Below, one piece after another: positions 38,811 to 48,500 of a stretch of DNA of 64,000 bases. The first letter of the stretch is position 1. The number at the start of each line of letters is the position of its first letter. The notes under the pieces were generated by a model. It worked only from the letters and a program-made list of their open reading frames with translations. It made no database searches and was not told where the DNA came from. The translations under genes were made by a program, and so were the position numbers. The DNA comes from Verrucomicrobiia bacterium (lineage in GTDB: Bacteria; Verrucomicrobiota; Verrucomicrobiia; Limisphaerales; Pedosphaeraceae). The DNA lies in assembly GCA_036268055.1 (NCBI GenBank), contig DATAUW010000017.1, positions 310,001 through 374,000 of the forward strand, written 5' to 3'.

Positions 38811-40694
38811 TCAAGTCGGGTCCGAAGTCATCCACTTATCCAGAAAAAAGCAACCTCGACTTAGTAATGCAAGCGCAGCATCCGGATTTTGAAGATAATG
38901 ACTCTCTGCAACAATCAAAGAATAAAGCCCTTTGTAAAAATCGGCTCGGCCGATTAATGCTTGGTCATCAAAAGTAGTTTGCGCCAATTTCATAGAAAAA
39001 GCGCGGATGCTTCGTTTAGCGGTCTCATAAATGTTGACCGCTCTCGAAGGTAGTGTTTGGCCAATGCTCACCACTCCCGCAGAACTACCGCCTTTTTTTA
39101 TTGGCAGATAAAGCGGCTTGTCACTCGGAATGTGAACCTTAACAAGGTATCCAGGCGGTTCTTGTTGGCGACTTACGTCTATGCGAAAATGGCCCTCGCC
39201 CACAAAATCATAACCAACTTCACAGGAGAGCAAAAGTTTACCGACGTCTGATGCAGGATCGCCTTGAGACTCGCCATGCGGATCGATCAAAATGAAAATA
39301 GGATCGTCCGGAAAATAAGCATCGATAAGAATATTGTCAAAGTGCAGGTCTCCATGCACCTTTGTCAAAAAGGGAGGCACAATACGCCCAAGCCAGTCAG
39401 ATTCATCAAACAACTCGGAGGGAAATTTTATCGAATGAGGCTCTCCGTCTCCATATGTATCCTGATCGATAACACTACAAAGCTTGCCCTGCAAAATATG
39501 TCCGATTACCCTGTGACTTTCTCGTTCTTCAATAAGCTCATAAACCCCCTTGACTTCTACTGGCTCATTTTGCGAAATACAAGCTAGTTTTTTTACAATA
39601 CGTTTAACGCGTTCTCGTCTTTGGCCCAGTAGAGATTGCAACCATTCGCGGCGCTTTTTACGTGAAATCGCTTTTGTGTTAGCGATATAAAAATCCGTAA
39701 AAAGCGACTCTAAAAGTCTTTTGAGAATAAGCTGTATCTCTGGGTCAGTTAAATGATTATGTCCACACAATAAAGCTCGAAGCGACGGGATATTATATCG
39801 CGGCATTCTGTAAAAACAAAATTTATCGTTTTCGGAAATTTCACCCACAACGAGGGGGAACATCAAACGGGATTGCAGCGAACGTTTCTTTTGCTTTTGT
39901 AGAAAAGCGACTTGCTTCTCTAAACCGTCACCTTTTGATCCGAATTTCGTAACATAGGAATTATCTGTAGAATGAACACGCTCTAGCCGCCTACTCAGTG
40001 TCAGCTCCTTTTGTGATTCGTAGGCTAGTACGCCACAGGACATCAAATCACGCAGCGGCTTAAGCCAAAGTTTTAGTTCCTCTTTTATATCAAATTTATT
40101 ATCATTTAACTTAAAATATACGAATACGATATGATCGATACGCATGTCTTCAGAAAAAAGCAACGGAAATGCAGCAAATCCTATCCGCTTCGATTGACCA
40201 ACTATACCAAAACACTCCTTAAGCAGGTTTTGGAATTGACCTGGCCACTTCAAGCTGAGACCGTCTATTTCCTTTGGAGCCTGCACCCCGGAGACGCACG
40301 TTGCTGTGACACTCTCGGATCCGTTCGGCACACGAGCAAAAATAACGTGATGCCTGGTTTTCTGTTGGTGTTTTAATTCCAAAAAATACCGACAAGAGAC
40401 AGAACCGGCGAATCCATCCGTTAGATCGTCAGGCTTTGGGCACGAGCGAGTAAGCATGTCAGATAAGTCACTAGGATTTATCCTGTTTGCAGCATTGCGA
40501 ACATTGGAACCAGGAAGTACAAGTTTATGTTGCCTATGGTAGTAAACGGAAGTTATTAGCGGTCGTTCAATCTGTAGCTGCTTTAAAAGACTCTGAAAAG
40601 TCTTCCATTGGTGAAACAACAGCTTTTCAAAAGCTGTTGCGAGAGTTAAAGTTGTTTTATGGTTTTTGGCGCGCATTCGGAGACATTGAGACAT
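38811..40694 (-). CDS. Large protein with an aminoglycoside-phosphotransferase/kinase-like domain
   Basis: This protein of about 627 residues starts at ATG 40694, four bases after the stop of the transporter gene. Upstream codons would overlap that gene. The C-terminal third has the APH/choline-kinase catalytic loop, KVHGDLHFDNILID near 445-458, with Asp and Asn of HGDxHxDN. The metal-binding LIDPHGESQGDPASDVGKLL follows near 470. The N-terminal 400 residues are helical and charged, with no recognised domain, and much longer than in standard APH enzymes. It probably transfers phosphate from ATP to a small molecule or protein. It is the third gene of an operon with an acetyltransferase and a queuosine-precursor-type transporter. 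Confidence 0.7.
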   Translation of the reverse strand: MSQCLRMRAKNHKTTLTLATAFEKLLFHQWKTFQSLLKQLQIERPLITSVYYHRQHKLVLPGSNVRNAANRINPSDLSDMLTRSCPKPDDLTDGFAGSVSCRYFLELKHQQKTRHHVIFARVPNGSESVTATCVSGVQAPKEIDGLSLKWPGQFQNLLKECFGIVGQSKRIGFAAFPLLFSEDMRIDHIVFVYFKLNDNKFDIKEELKLWLKPLRDLMSCGVLAYESQKELTLSRRLERVHSTDNSYVTKFGSKGDGLEKQVAFLQKQKKRSLQSRLMFPLVVGEISENDKFCFYRMPRYNIPSLRALLCGHNHLTDPEIQLILKRLLESLFTDFYIANTKAISRKKRREWLQSLLGQRRERVKRIVKKLACISQNEPVEVKGVYELIEERESHRVIGHILQGKLCSVIDQDTYGDGEPHSIKFPSELFDESDWLGRIVPPFLTKVHGDLHFDNILIDAYFPDDPIFILIDPHGESQGDPASDVGKLLLSCEVGYDFVGEGHFRIDVSRQQEPPGYLVKVHIPSDKPLYLPIKKGGSSAGVVSIGQTLPSRAVNIYETAKRSIRAFSMKLAQTTFDDQALIGRADFYKGLYSLIVAESHYLQNPDAALALLSRGCFFLDKWMTSDPT

Positions 40695-40698
40695 TAAA

Positions 40699-41412
40699 TT
40701 AATAAGCCTTGAACAGCCTAATGCGATCCTTTTTGTCAAAGTGTTCTACTCCCTCAAGTGCTTTTAGTTTTGCGACTATACGATAGGTAACGGGAATGGC
40801 AATTATTTCATATAATACCTTGAATAGCCATCCCGATATTACGGCCAACACAAGCAAATGATTGTCAAACACTCCAGCGAAGCCGATAATAACAAAAAGC
40901 ATGGTATCCACTAGTTGACCGGCAGCTGTAGAGCATACAAGCCGAAGCCATAGATGCCTTCCTTCGTGCATCATTTTTAGCCTAGATACAATTGCAGAGT
41001 TAGTTAATTCTCCAGCGAGATAAGCCAGAGCCGATGCAATAACTATGCGCGGCACGAGTGAATAAATCGCACTAAATTCCGTTTGCATGGTCCATCCGGG
41101 AGCCGGAGGAAGCTTGATAGCGACGTAAAGGGCTAGGCTCATAAAAACGTTTGCAATTAATCCCATGTATATTATTCGACGGGTTCTGTTGAAGCCATAG
41201 ACCTCTGTTAGGACGTCGCCAAATATATAGCTAATAGGGAAAACAAGTATTCCAGCGCTAAAGATTGCGGGGCCGCATTGAAATAATTTGGTGGCCAGCA
41301 GATTTGATACAAGCAGAGTAGTAACGAAGCTGATAGTTATAATATCATAATGCTTCGGAACCCAATCCCGTTCGGATTCGGTAATACGGAGTTTTGCTGA
41401 TTCAATTGTCAT
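40699..41412 (-). CDS. yhhQ: Queuosine precursor transporter (YhhQ/VUT family)
   Basis: This 237-residue integral membrane protein has about six hydrophobic segments. Family hallmarks are LLVSNLLATKLFQ, ILVFPISYIFGDVLTEVYGFNRTRR, and the C-terminal GQLVDTMLFVIIGFAG and WLFKVLYEIIAIPVTYRIV. Known members import preQ0 or preQ1 for queuosine synthesis. The start overlaps the acetyltransferase gene by 11 bases, and the kinase-like gene follows after four bases. It is unusual for this transporter to be locked between a GNAT and a phosphotransferase in a mobile element. Composition is AT-rich. Confidence 0.88.
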   Translation of the reverse strand: MTIESAKLRITESERDWVPKHYDIITISFVTTLLVSNLLATKLFQCGPAIFSAGILVFPISYIFGDVLTEVYGFNRTRRIIYMGLIANVFMSLALYVAIKLPPAPGWTMQTEFSAIYSLVPRIVIASALAYLAGELTNSAIVSRLKMMHEGRHLWLRLVCSTAAGQLVDTMLFVIIGFAGVFDNHLLVLAVISGWLFKVLYEIIAIPVTYRIVAKLKALEGVEHFDKKDRIRLFKAY

Positions 41413-42031
41413 GTTGTGGAAGTTGTTGGTTGGTGTTGGCGGCGGGATTTTGTTGCCGAGGAATCTTGCGAAACCAACGAAAGCCAGGAGTGGCCCAGGC
41501 CTCCTTACCAGTAATCTCCTCCCCGCACTTCAACATCGCGAGTTTTAAGGCGAAAAGATTAGTCGGCAAAACACGTGCGCATCCGGCGATGAACCCGCGT
41601 TCTATACCCACTGATTCAGCTGTGTCGCAAAGCTGTGAACCGACGGAAATGTGTCTGGTTGTTGGAGCGACAATTAGGTGACAAAGCTCGATATGCAATG
41701 GAGGGAGTTGCGGATTGTCCGCAGATGAAAGTGTGCAGTAACCAACGGGCTTCGAAGTTGACACTTCGAAGGCAACGAGAGAAATCACGGCTGTCGTATT
41801 CCATTCAGCAAGTATCTCTGGACTCAAACTCTCGGCGTCATTCCCTGATATTATCTTTAGCGTTTCTGAGTCTTGAACCCAAGAGCATATCGTTGCTGCG
41901 TCAGTGGGCAAATATTCGCGGACGCGAAAACGACCTGATGGTACGAGGGGGGGGCTTAAAGATGCGACGATATGCCCTGCATCTTTAGCTGGTTCCGATG
42001 ATTTCTCGGCAATTGGAGTTTCGAGCATCAT
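41402..42031 (-). CDS. GNAT-family N-acetyltransferase
   Basis: This 209-residue protein has the GNAT core at about 37-190: RFRVREYLPTDAATICSWVQDSE, SLVAFEVSTSKPVGYCTLSS, and HIELCHLIVAPTTRHISVGSQL, where the acetyl-CoA pyrophosphate-binding turn follows LIVAP. FIAGCARVLPTNLFALKLAMLKCGE is typical of the last strands. A Pro/Gln/Asn-rich tail follows. Substrate is unknown. It is the first gene of the three-gene minus-strand operon, with an 11-base overlap into the transporter. Two ATG codons, at 42031 and 42028, are equally likely. Confidence 0.8.
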   Translation of the reverse strand: MMLETPIAEKSSEPAKDAGHIVASLSPPLVPSGRFRVREYLPTDAATICSWVQDSETLKIISGNDAESLSPEILAEWNTTAVISLVAFEVSTSKPVGYCTLSSADNPQLPPLHIELCHLIVAPTTRHISVGSQLCDTAESVGIERGFIAGCARVLPTNLFALKLAMLKCGEEITGKEAWATPGFRWFRKIPRQQNPAANTNQQLPQHDN

Positions 42032-42295
42032 TTAATGATAATGATTCTCAACGTAAAAGCAAGCCCGCCAATCAATACACATTCTTTTTGCCAATGGTCA
42101 ACATTATCTTTTGTATGTTTGGCATCGGGTGCTGCTTGAGATTGGCTACTTTTCTAGCGCAAGGCGATAATCTTCAAACTGACTACATATCATGTTTCTG
42201 GGTGCATCAATAGACCACTGCTTGAACGTCACTCGGTTTACGAGCTTTGCTTTTATAGGGAGTATTTTTTTCCTTGCACGACGCTTATAGCCGCT

Positions 42296-42517
42296 TTAGT
42301 AAAGTACCATATCTGCATGTTCCCTTAAACACCATTCCCTCCTTTCGTACTTGGAATTCCAACCTGGGAATTGTGCTATTTTCGTCCAAAACTTTCTTTG
42401 AAGTTTATGCCTTCCCGCTTCCCAACCGCCAGCGTTTCTTTGTCCGCCCATGATGGCCTGACAGTCTTTCGCTTTTATTTTATGGTCATAGAGATACTTT
42501 TTGATGCGGTCGACCAT
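42296..42517 (-). CDS. Doubtful small hypothetical protein
   Basis: A 73-residue frame starts at ATG 42517 (the open frame goes up to 42619) and encodes a basic protein with VDRIKKYLYDHKIKAKDCQAIMGG and a Trp-rich C-terminus. It lies between the acetyltransferase and a comM fragment, in a region of gene decay. It may be a remnant. No family is recognised. Confidence 0.3.
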   Translation of the reverse strand: MVDRIKKYLYDHKIKAKDCQAIMGGQRNAGGWEAGRHKLQRKFWTKIAQFPGWNSKYERREWCLREHADMVLY

Positions 42518-42603
42518 GTGGTCGATTTGGTTAGGCTTCAACACGCTTTTGTATAAATAGCTGCAATGCAGTGGCTTTTCACACTTGAGGCTAATTTGGA
42601 AAA

Positions 42604-42847
42604 AGCGCCTCACTGCCAACAGCGAGCGACGCCGCTTTGCTCGGCGGCAATATCAATCCCATGGCCGGCGAAATTTCACTCGCGCATCGCGGTATTTTGT
42701 GTCTTTCTTGAACCGCCCGAGTTCAAACGGAGTGTGCTCAAGTCCATGCGCAAGCCGCTTGAGGAAAGGCGCTTCACCATCTCGCGTGCTACCAACACAC
42801 TGACCTTCCGAGAGGATTTCACTTTGATTAATAAGTTTCTTGCATGA
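42604..42847 (+). pseudogene. comM: Fragment of a ComM/Mg-chelatase-family ATPase gene
   Basis: Three plus-strand frames join into a ComM-like segment. APH, then SDAALLGGNINPMAGEISLAHRGIL at about 42628-42702, corresponds to the family's APHHT-x-SD-x-AL-x-GGG and GE-x-SLAH. After a frameshift, EPPEFKRSVLKSMRKPLEERRFTISRATNTLTF corresponds to ELPEF-x-R-x-VLE-x-LRQPLE-x-G-x-V-x-ISRA. The ATPase ends before VAAMNPCPCG, and neither start nor end of the gene is present. It is a clear decay product, of interest because ComM helps natural transformation and is a known insertion site for genomic islands. Confidence 0.75.
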
Positions 42848-42863
42848 TCCGTTGACATCGACG

Positions 42864-44669
42864 CTAATTTTCCTCACTGGCGATTGCTCGCTGAATACGT
42901 GCTGTAACATTGGACACGCCCTCTGTCAGTTGAGCTTGTAGCTTATCGCTCAATTTGCCGGTATCACGGATACGAATCGGAGCATAGTAAACATTCACTG
43001 GCGTGCCGATCAGATTTCCAATACTGAATTTTTCCACAGCCTCAGTTTTGTACTCCAAAACTTTAAAAATAACCTGAGTTTCAGTATCGGTCGTTTGCGC
43101 GCCCACGATGGCACAGGTGCGTCGCCCCGCGATGGTATTAAGGAACGTGCTGAATTCCTGAGTCGCTTCGAGTTCAAATGTCTCAGGCGCGGTTGAGGTA
43201 TCTCGGGTAATCTTGAAAGCGGGCTGATTTGCCAGAGCCATAATGATTGCCGCCCGTGCCTTATTTACCGGCATGGGGGTCTTCAGTTCGTGCGGTTCAA
43301 AATACTGTTCGCCATTCTGTCTGACAAGGCACCGCTTGAAAACTTCCCGGCCACGGTTGAGACGTTCAAGTCGCATTTGTTTTCTTTGCCCAGGTTCCTT
43401 TTGCTTGAAATCGGTAAGTATTTGATTCACCTCGGCGTTGTCCGGCAAATAGTTGATCGTCCTTTCGAGTTCCGTCAGGCCAGCGATATAGTCCCCACGT
43501 TTCCCCATCGCCTCCGCTTGCCGCAAGCTTGAATAACCCATCGATTCGCGCTGGAGTTTCAGAGCCGCGGGGTCGTCTCGTTTCGCCAGCAATGCCTCAT
43601 CCGCTGCCTTGGACGCCCGCTCGAACTCTCCGTTCGCGAAATATTGCTGCGCCGCCTTCAATGCTGCTCCATAATTTCGTCCGACCAGGTTTGTGTGGAA
43701 ACTGCAATTCTGGTCGGAGGCAATATCCAAGGAGACAGATGCGAGTTCGTAACCGTCCTTTCGTAAGGTAAAATGTTGATTGCCCACCGGCAGCTCTGGG
43801 ATTGTCACGGGTGTCACTCCCCAGTCATGCCCATTGTCAGAGAGAACCGTTGCCCCCGAAGGTTCGGTCACCAAATAAGCGACGCCGTATAATAAATCTA
43901 CTTCAAGCGAATTTGTTGCCGACCCCTTAATAGAAACGGTTTGTTCAAATCGATTGTTATGGTGTTGGGTAAGAAGTTTGTATTCCCCTTCCGGCAGTTC
44001 TTGAATATTCGCCGGAAAGCCGCCGGCCTCAATCAATCGGTTTTTGCTGTTCATCAATTCAAAGGATGCTCCTTCACGATTGCAAGTCATTGAGAGTACT
44101 CCCAAACGTGGAGCGACCCGCCAAAAATTGGTTCGGTTATAAAAAATTTCGACTTCATCCTTCTGAAGCCAGTGGGCATATCTCGTTTCCACGGAATAAA
44201 CGCCCGTTGGCATGGAAATCGCAATGCCGGAGCTATTCGTCAATGCTTGTTTGAACTCAGGTCCGACAATGGTGATCGAAACCGCTTCTGGTGCGGCGTG
44301 GAGTTCCAGGACTCCTGTTGTTCTCTTGAGATAAATATCGCCAAAATCATGTGGCCCATACCAGACGAATAGATTGGTTGTAAATGTTTCGCCCTTTGAA
44401 TGCTTAATCGTAAACGTATGCCATCCCAGTGGAATCATGTTGCCGCTTTGAATGTGCTGGTTACCTAAGGTTGCTTCGGCATCGTATAGAATTCCGAAAT
44501 CAAGGATTCTTGGTGAAAAGGTGATCCGGGTTTGCTCCATCAGTCGCTCATGTGTGCGAATGCCGAAAAGAAATAGAACGAACAGAAGCCATAAGCACAA
44601 AGGTCGCAGGACACGAAGCCAATATTGCGTTCGGCTTTCTAAAACCACAGAAGAATCCTCTGCTGTCAT
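42864..44669 (-). CDS. Membrane-anchored PEGA-domain protein with TPR-like helices
   Basis: This 601-residue protein has a short cytoplasmic N-terminus, one transmembrane helix (about 21-40, VLRPLCLWLLFVLFLFGI), and a periplasmic beta-rich part. Repeated PEGA-type segments such as AYLVTEPSGATVLSDNGHDWGVTPVTIPELPVGNQHFTLRKDGYE (about 270-315) are clear. TPR-like helices follow (AAQQYFANGEFERASKAADEAL and SLRQAEAMGKRGDYIAGLTEL). The C-terminal domain resembles no family that I know. PEGA proteins bind surface or cell-wall components, and here it may be a scaffold. The gene is divergent from the conjugation-type ATPase operon. Confidence 0.8.
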   Translation of the reverse strand: MTAEDSSVVLESRTQYWLRVLRPLCLWLLFVLFLFGIRTHERLMEQTRITFSPRILDFGILYDAEATLGNQHIQSGNMIPLGWHTFTIKHSKGETFTTNLFVWYGPHDFGDIYLKRTTGVLELHAAPEAVSITIVGPEFKQALTNSSGIAISMPTGVYSVETRYAHWLQKDEVEIFYNRTNFWRVAPRLGVLSMTCNREGASFELMNSKNRLIEAGGFPANIQELPEGEYKLLTQHHNNRFEQTVSIKGSATNSLEVDLLYGVAYLVTEPSGATVLSDNGHDWGVTPVTIPELPVGNQHFTLRKDGYELASVSLDIASDQNCSFHTNLVGRNYGAALKAAQQYFANGEFERASKAADEALLAKRDDPAALKLQRESMGYSSLRQAEAMGKRGDYIAGLTELERTINYLPDNAEVNQILTDFKQKEPGQRKQMRLERLNRGREVFKRCLVRQNGEQYFEPHELKTPMPVNKARAAIIMALANQPAFKITRDTSTAPETFELEATQEFSTFLNTIAGRRTCAIVGAQTTDTETQVIFKVLEYKTEAVEKFSIGNLIGTPVNVYYAPIRIRDTGKLSDKLQAQLTEGVSNVTARIQRAIASEEN

Positions 44670-44817
44670 TGTCCGTATTTCTTTCCCTTTGGGTCTCGAA
44701 TTTATTTCGAGACGTTATCCCTGGAACGACAACCGGCAGCGTAGCAATTTTCTCAACTCACTTTATGGTTGACCATTAAGTAGAACTGATGCCATGGTTA
44801 ATTGCAGATAATCTATT

Positions 44818-45579
44818 ATGGCTACCTCCGGCGACAAGCTTAAAGTGAAGGAGATGTTGCGTCGTTCCATTGATTTCGTGTTCGGCTTCAAGAACAGAAA
44901 AGGTGAAGTCCTGGATTACTGGATTTACCCTGCCGATGCTCTCGGCTTTTCCTCGGCTGATTTTTACGCAGCCGTCGAGCAGCAGATGGCCGCTCGCAAG
45001 ATTCCCGGCATGGAAATAGTGCGCCAGGAATTTGCCGAAGGTGGATTACTTTCCGATAGGCGAGCTTATCTGCGTTTGATGCGCGAGAGATTTGCTATCA
45101 CCACGTGCGCAGCGCCCATGGGAAACTTTTTCTTTTTTTCCTGCCGGTGCATCTATGTTCCCGCGTTGGTCCGGCTCTGGCATATTCTTGCTGCCATCGT
45201 CTTTTTCTTTCTCGCTTTTCGAATGCTTATTATTCCACTCGGAATTACCTTCGCATCAATGGCGCTCGTTGCGTTAATTTTCGCCATCGCCGGAGTTCTT
45301 CGGAATGCGACGGCTGCTGGATTTTCCGACCTTGACGCGTTTTTGCTTAAAATGCCTGTAATTGCCACGATCTATGAAAACTGGTTTCGGGAGGAGACCT
45401 ATTACCGTGAGGATACGAGAAATTTGTATCTGAAGCTGTTGCCGAAGCTCATTTTAGAACTCGCTGAAGGCGAGTGTGCAGCGAAAGGCGTCAAACTTCA
45501 ATGGCAGTTGCGTCCCATTCCCGAGATGCAGGATTTGAATAAGTCCGGTGCATCAGATAAGAAGCCAGCGGCGGCCTGA
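44818..45579 (+). CDS. Membrane protein, partner of the downstream transfer ATPase
   Basis: This 253-residue protein has a soluble N-terminal part (KMLRRSIDFVFGFKNRKGEVLDYW-like start and a helical middle). Two transmembrane segments lie at about 120-160 (VRLWHILAAIVFFFLAFRMLIIPLGITFASMALVALIFAIAG). A charged C-terminus ends in ASDKKPAAA. The next gene starts three bases after its stop, so the pair is co-translated. It may anchor the soluble ATPase at the membrane (inference). No family is recognised. Confidence 0.7.
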   Translation: MATSGDKLKVKEMLRRSIDFVFGFKNRKGEVLDYWIYPADALGFSSADFYAAVEQQMAARKIPGMEIVRQEFAEGGLLSDRRAYLRLMRERFAITTCAAPMGNFFFFSCRCIYVPALVRLWHILAAIVFFFLAFRMLIIPLGITFASMALVALIFAIAGVLRNATAAGFSDLDAFLLKMPVIATIYENWFREETYYREDTRNLYLKLLPKLILELAEGECAAKGVKLQWQLRPIPEMQDLNKSGASDKKPAAA

Positions 45580-45582
45580 GGT

Positions 45583-48500
45583 ATGGCCTCAGTCCATGAA
45601 CGACTATCCGAGCAGTTTTACAAATGGGAATTGCGCGGGCGAGGCTGGCAGGTTTTCGACAACCCGGTTCATCCTGAACCCCTTTTTGAACCATTCGTCG
45701 GCCACTATATTCCAGACGTTAAGACGCTCGACGATGGTCGCAGGCCAACTTTCCTGAGTTCTTTATTCCGAAAGGTCAGTCAGCGACCGTCATTGCCGTC
45801 CGTTGAGCCGGAGGTGGAAGAGCCACCGGAGGCAAAAATTCTTGTTCGGGAACCGCTCATCGAACTTCAAACTTCCCTTCCGGCAGATTTCAATATCACG
45901 CGCGAAGTCTTCGAGCAATTTTTGCTCAATATATCTTTGTGTCAGGAACCCGTCGCTTTTGAGGTTCTCGGAAGCCATAACCAAGTGGTCATGCAGTTCG
46001 CGACTCATCCCAATGATGCATCGCTTGTCCGGCGTCAGTTGCAAGCGCATTTTCTCGAAGGCATGTTTCTAACGCAGGAAGGCACGCTGAAAGACACGTG
46101 GGATAGTTGCGAAGGTGAGGATGTGTTAGTCGTCGAATTCGGTTTGGCGCGAGAATTCGTGTATCCGCTCGAAAGCGGTAAACTAGATCCTTTTGTGGGC
46201 ATTGTCGGTGCGCTCTCCGAATTGCGACCGGGCCAACTGGGATTATTTCAAGTCCTCTTTGAACCTGTCCGCGAGCCTTGGGCTGAAAATATCGCGCGCT
46301 CCGTGACCCATGCTGACGGGAAACCCTTTTTTGTCAATGAACCTGAATTAGCAAAAGCGGCCGAACAGAAAGTGGCGCGTCCCCTCTTTGCCGCCGTTGT
46401 GCGAATGGCGATCCGCAGTGAAGCTTTTGAACAAACATTGCAAGTGGCCCGTGATGTCGCTGGTTCCCTTCGCGTGTTCGCGAATCCGAAAGGCAATGAA
46501 CTTATTCCGCTCGCGAACACTGATTACCCGTTCGGAGATCATATTGAGGACATGCTGCGCCGGCAATCGCGCCGCTCGGGGATGTTGCTTAACAGCGAAG
46601 AGCTAACCGGTTTTGTGCACCTGCCCTCGAAATTGGTGCGCTCACCGGCATTCAAACGCGATGCTAAAAGAACCAAAGCCGCGCCCGCGATTGTCCGAGG
46701 ACATGCCGGGGTCGTGCTTGGCAACAATCCGCATGGAGAAAAAGCCACGCCCGTCAGATTGGCTTCTGAGCAACGGGTCCAACACATGCACGTGATGGGT
46801 GTGCAGGGCACGGGCAAATCGACATTTCTATTTAATTTAATTCGCCAGGATATTGAGAACGGCGAAGGGCTGGCCGTGCTTGATCCCCACGGAGATTTGG
46901 TCGAACAAATTCTTGGGATAATTCCTCCCGAGCGTATTCAGGACGTCGTCTTAGTTGATCCCTCAGACGAGGAATATTCAGTGGGTTTCAATATCCTTTC
47001 GGCGCATAGCGATGCTGAGAAAAGGCTGCTCGCCTCCGATTTAGTATCCGTTTTTGAGCGCCTTTCGAAAAGCTGGGGCGATCAGATGGGCAGCGTGCTT
47101 CAAAATGCGATCCTTGCCTTTTTGGAGAGCGACCGAGGCGGCACGCTTACCGATCTTCGCCGCTTTCTCTTGGAACCGCCATTTCGCGCCAAGTTCCTCG
47201 ATAGCGTGCGAGACCCCAACATCGTCTATTATTGGCGCACCGGCTTTTCTCAACTTGCTGGCAATAAATCCATTGGCTCCGTCATTACCCGGTTGAATGA
47301 TTTTCTAGCACCAAAACCCATTCGTTACATGGTGTCGCAAAAAGAAAACCGCCTCGACTTTGCTGACATCGTGGACAGCGGTAAAATCTTTCTCGCCAAA
47401 CTTCCCAAGGGAGAGATTGGCAAAGAAAACTCCTTTTTGCTCGGTTCCCTTTTAGTGGCGAAGTTTCAGCAGATGATTATGGCGCGGCAGGCGCAACGGG
47501 CGGCGGCACGGAAAGACTTTTTTCTCTATATCGATGAGTTCCATAATTTCATCACGCCCAGCATGGCTGAAATTCTGACCGACGTGCGAAAATATCGCCT
47601 GGGAATGATTCTTGCGCATCAGGAATTGCGCCAACTGGAACGCGACCGCGAAGTTGCGAGTGCAGTTCTTTCCATGCCGTATGCGCGCGTGCTTTTCCGG
47701 GTTGGGGATGCGGACGCCCGGGCGATGGAAAACGGCCTCTCCTTCTTTGAAGCGCGGGATTTGCAGAACTTGAGCAAGGGTGAAGCTATTTGTCGGATAG
47801 AAAAGGCTGACAACGATTTTAATCTGACGGTTCCCTTTCCGGAGCCAGTTGACCAGGAGGGGGCAGAGGCGATCCGTCTAGCGGTGATTGCGGCGTCTCG
47901 GCAAAGTTATGCAGCGCCGCGTGTTGACATTGAAGCCGCGGAGCGAGCGGAATCGGAATCGACCGTTGAGGAAGCAGAACCCGTGAAGGCAAAGAGGACT
48001 CGTCCGGTCCCGCCGCCAGTCGTGGAAAAAAAGGCTGAAGAAATCCAGAAACCACCGGTTCAAGAGAAAGTTGATTCGTCCGTTACCGCAGAACCTTTTC
48101 TCAAACCTGAGCAGCCGAGGCTGGCTGCGCGCGATCTTGGCCGGGGCGGCGCCCAACATCAAGCGATTCAAAAACGGATCAAAGCGGCGGCTGATGAATT
48201 GGATTTCCAAAGCCTGATTGAAAAGCCCGTTTTGGATGGCCAAGGCAGTGTCGATTTATGGCTCGCTCGGGGAGCGCTTTCCATCGCTTGTGAAATCTCT
48301 ATCTCAACCACCATCGACCACGAAGTTGGCAATGTCGCTAAATGTCTAAAAGCAGGAATTCAACTTGTGATTGTAATATGTTTGGATGATACGAGATTGC
48401 GAAAAATAGCTGCCGGAGTAACGGGCAGCTTGGGTGCCGAAATGGCGGCGCGGGTTAGATACTTTCAGCCAGATCAGTTCATCGCACATCTGCAAACTTT

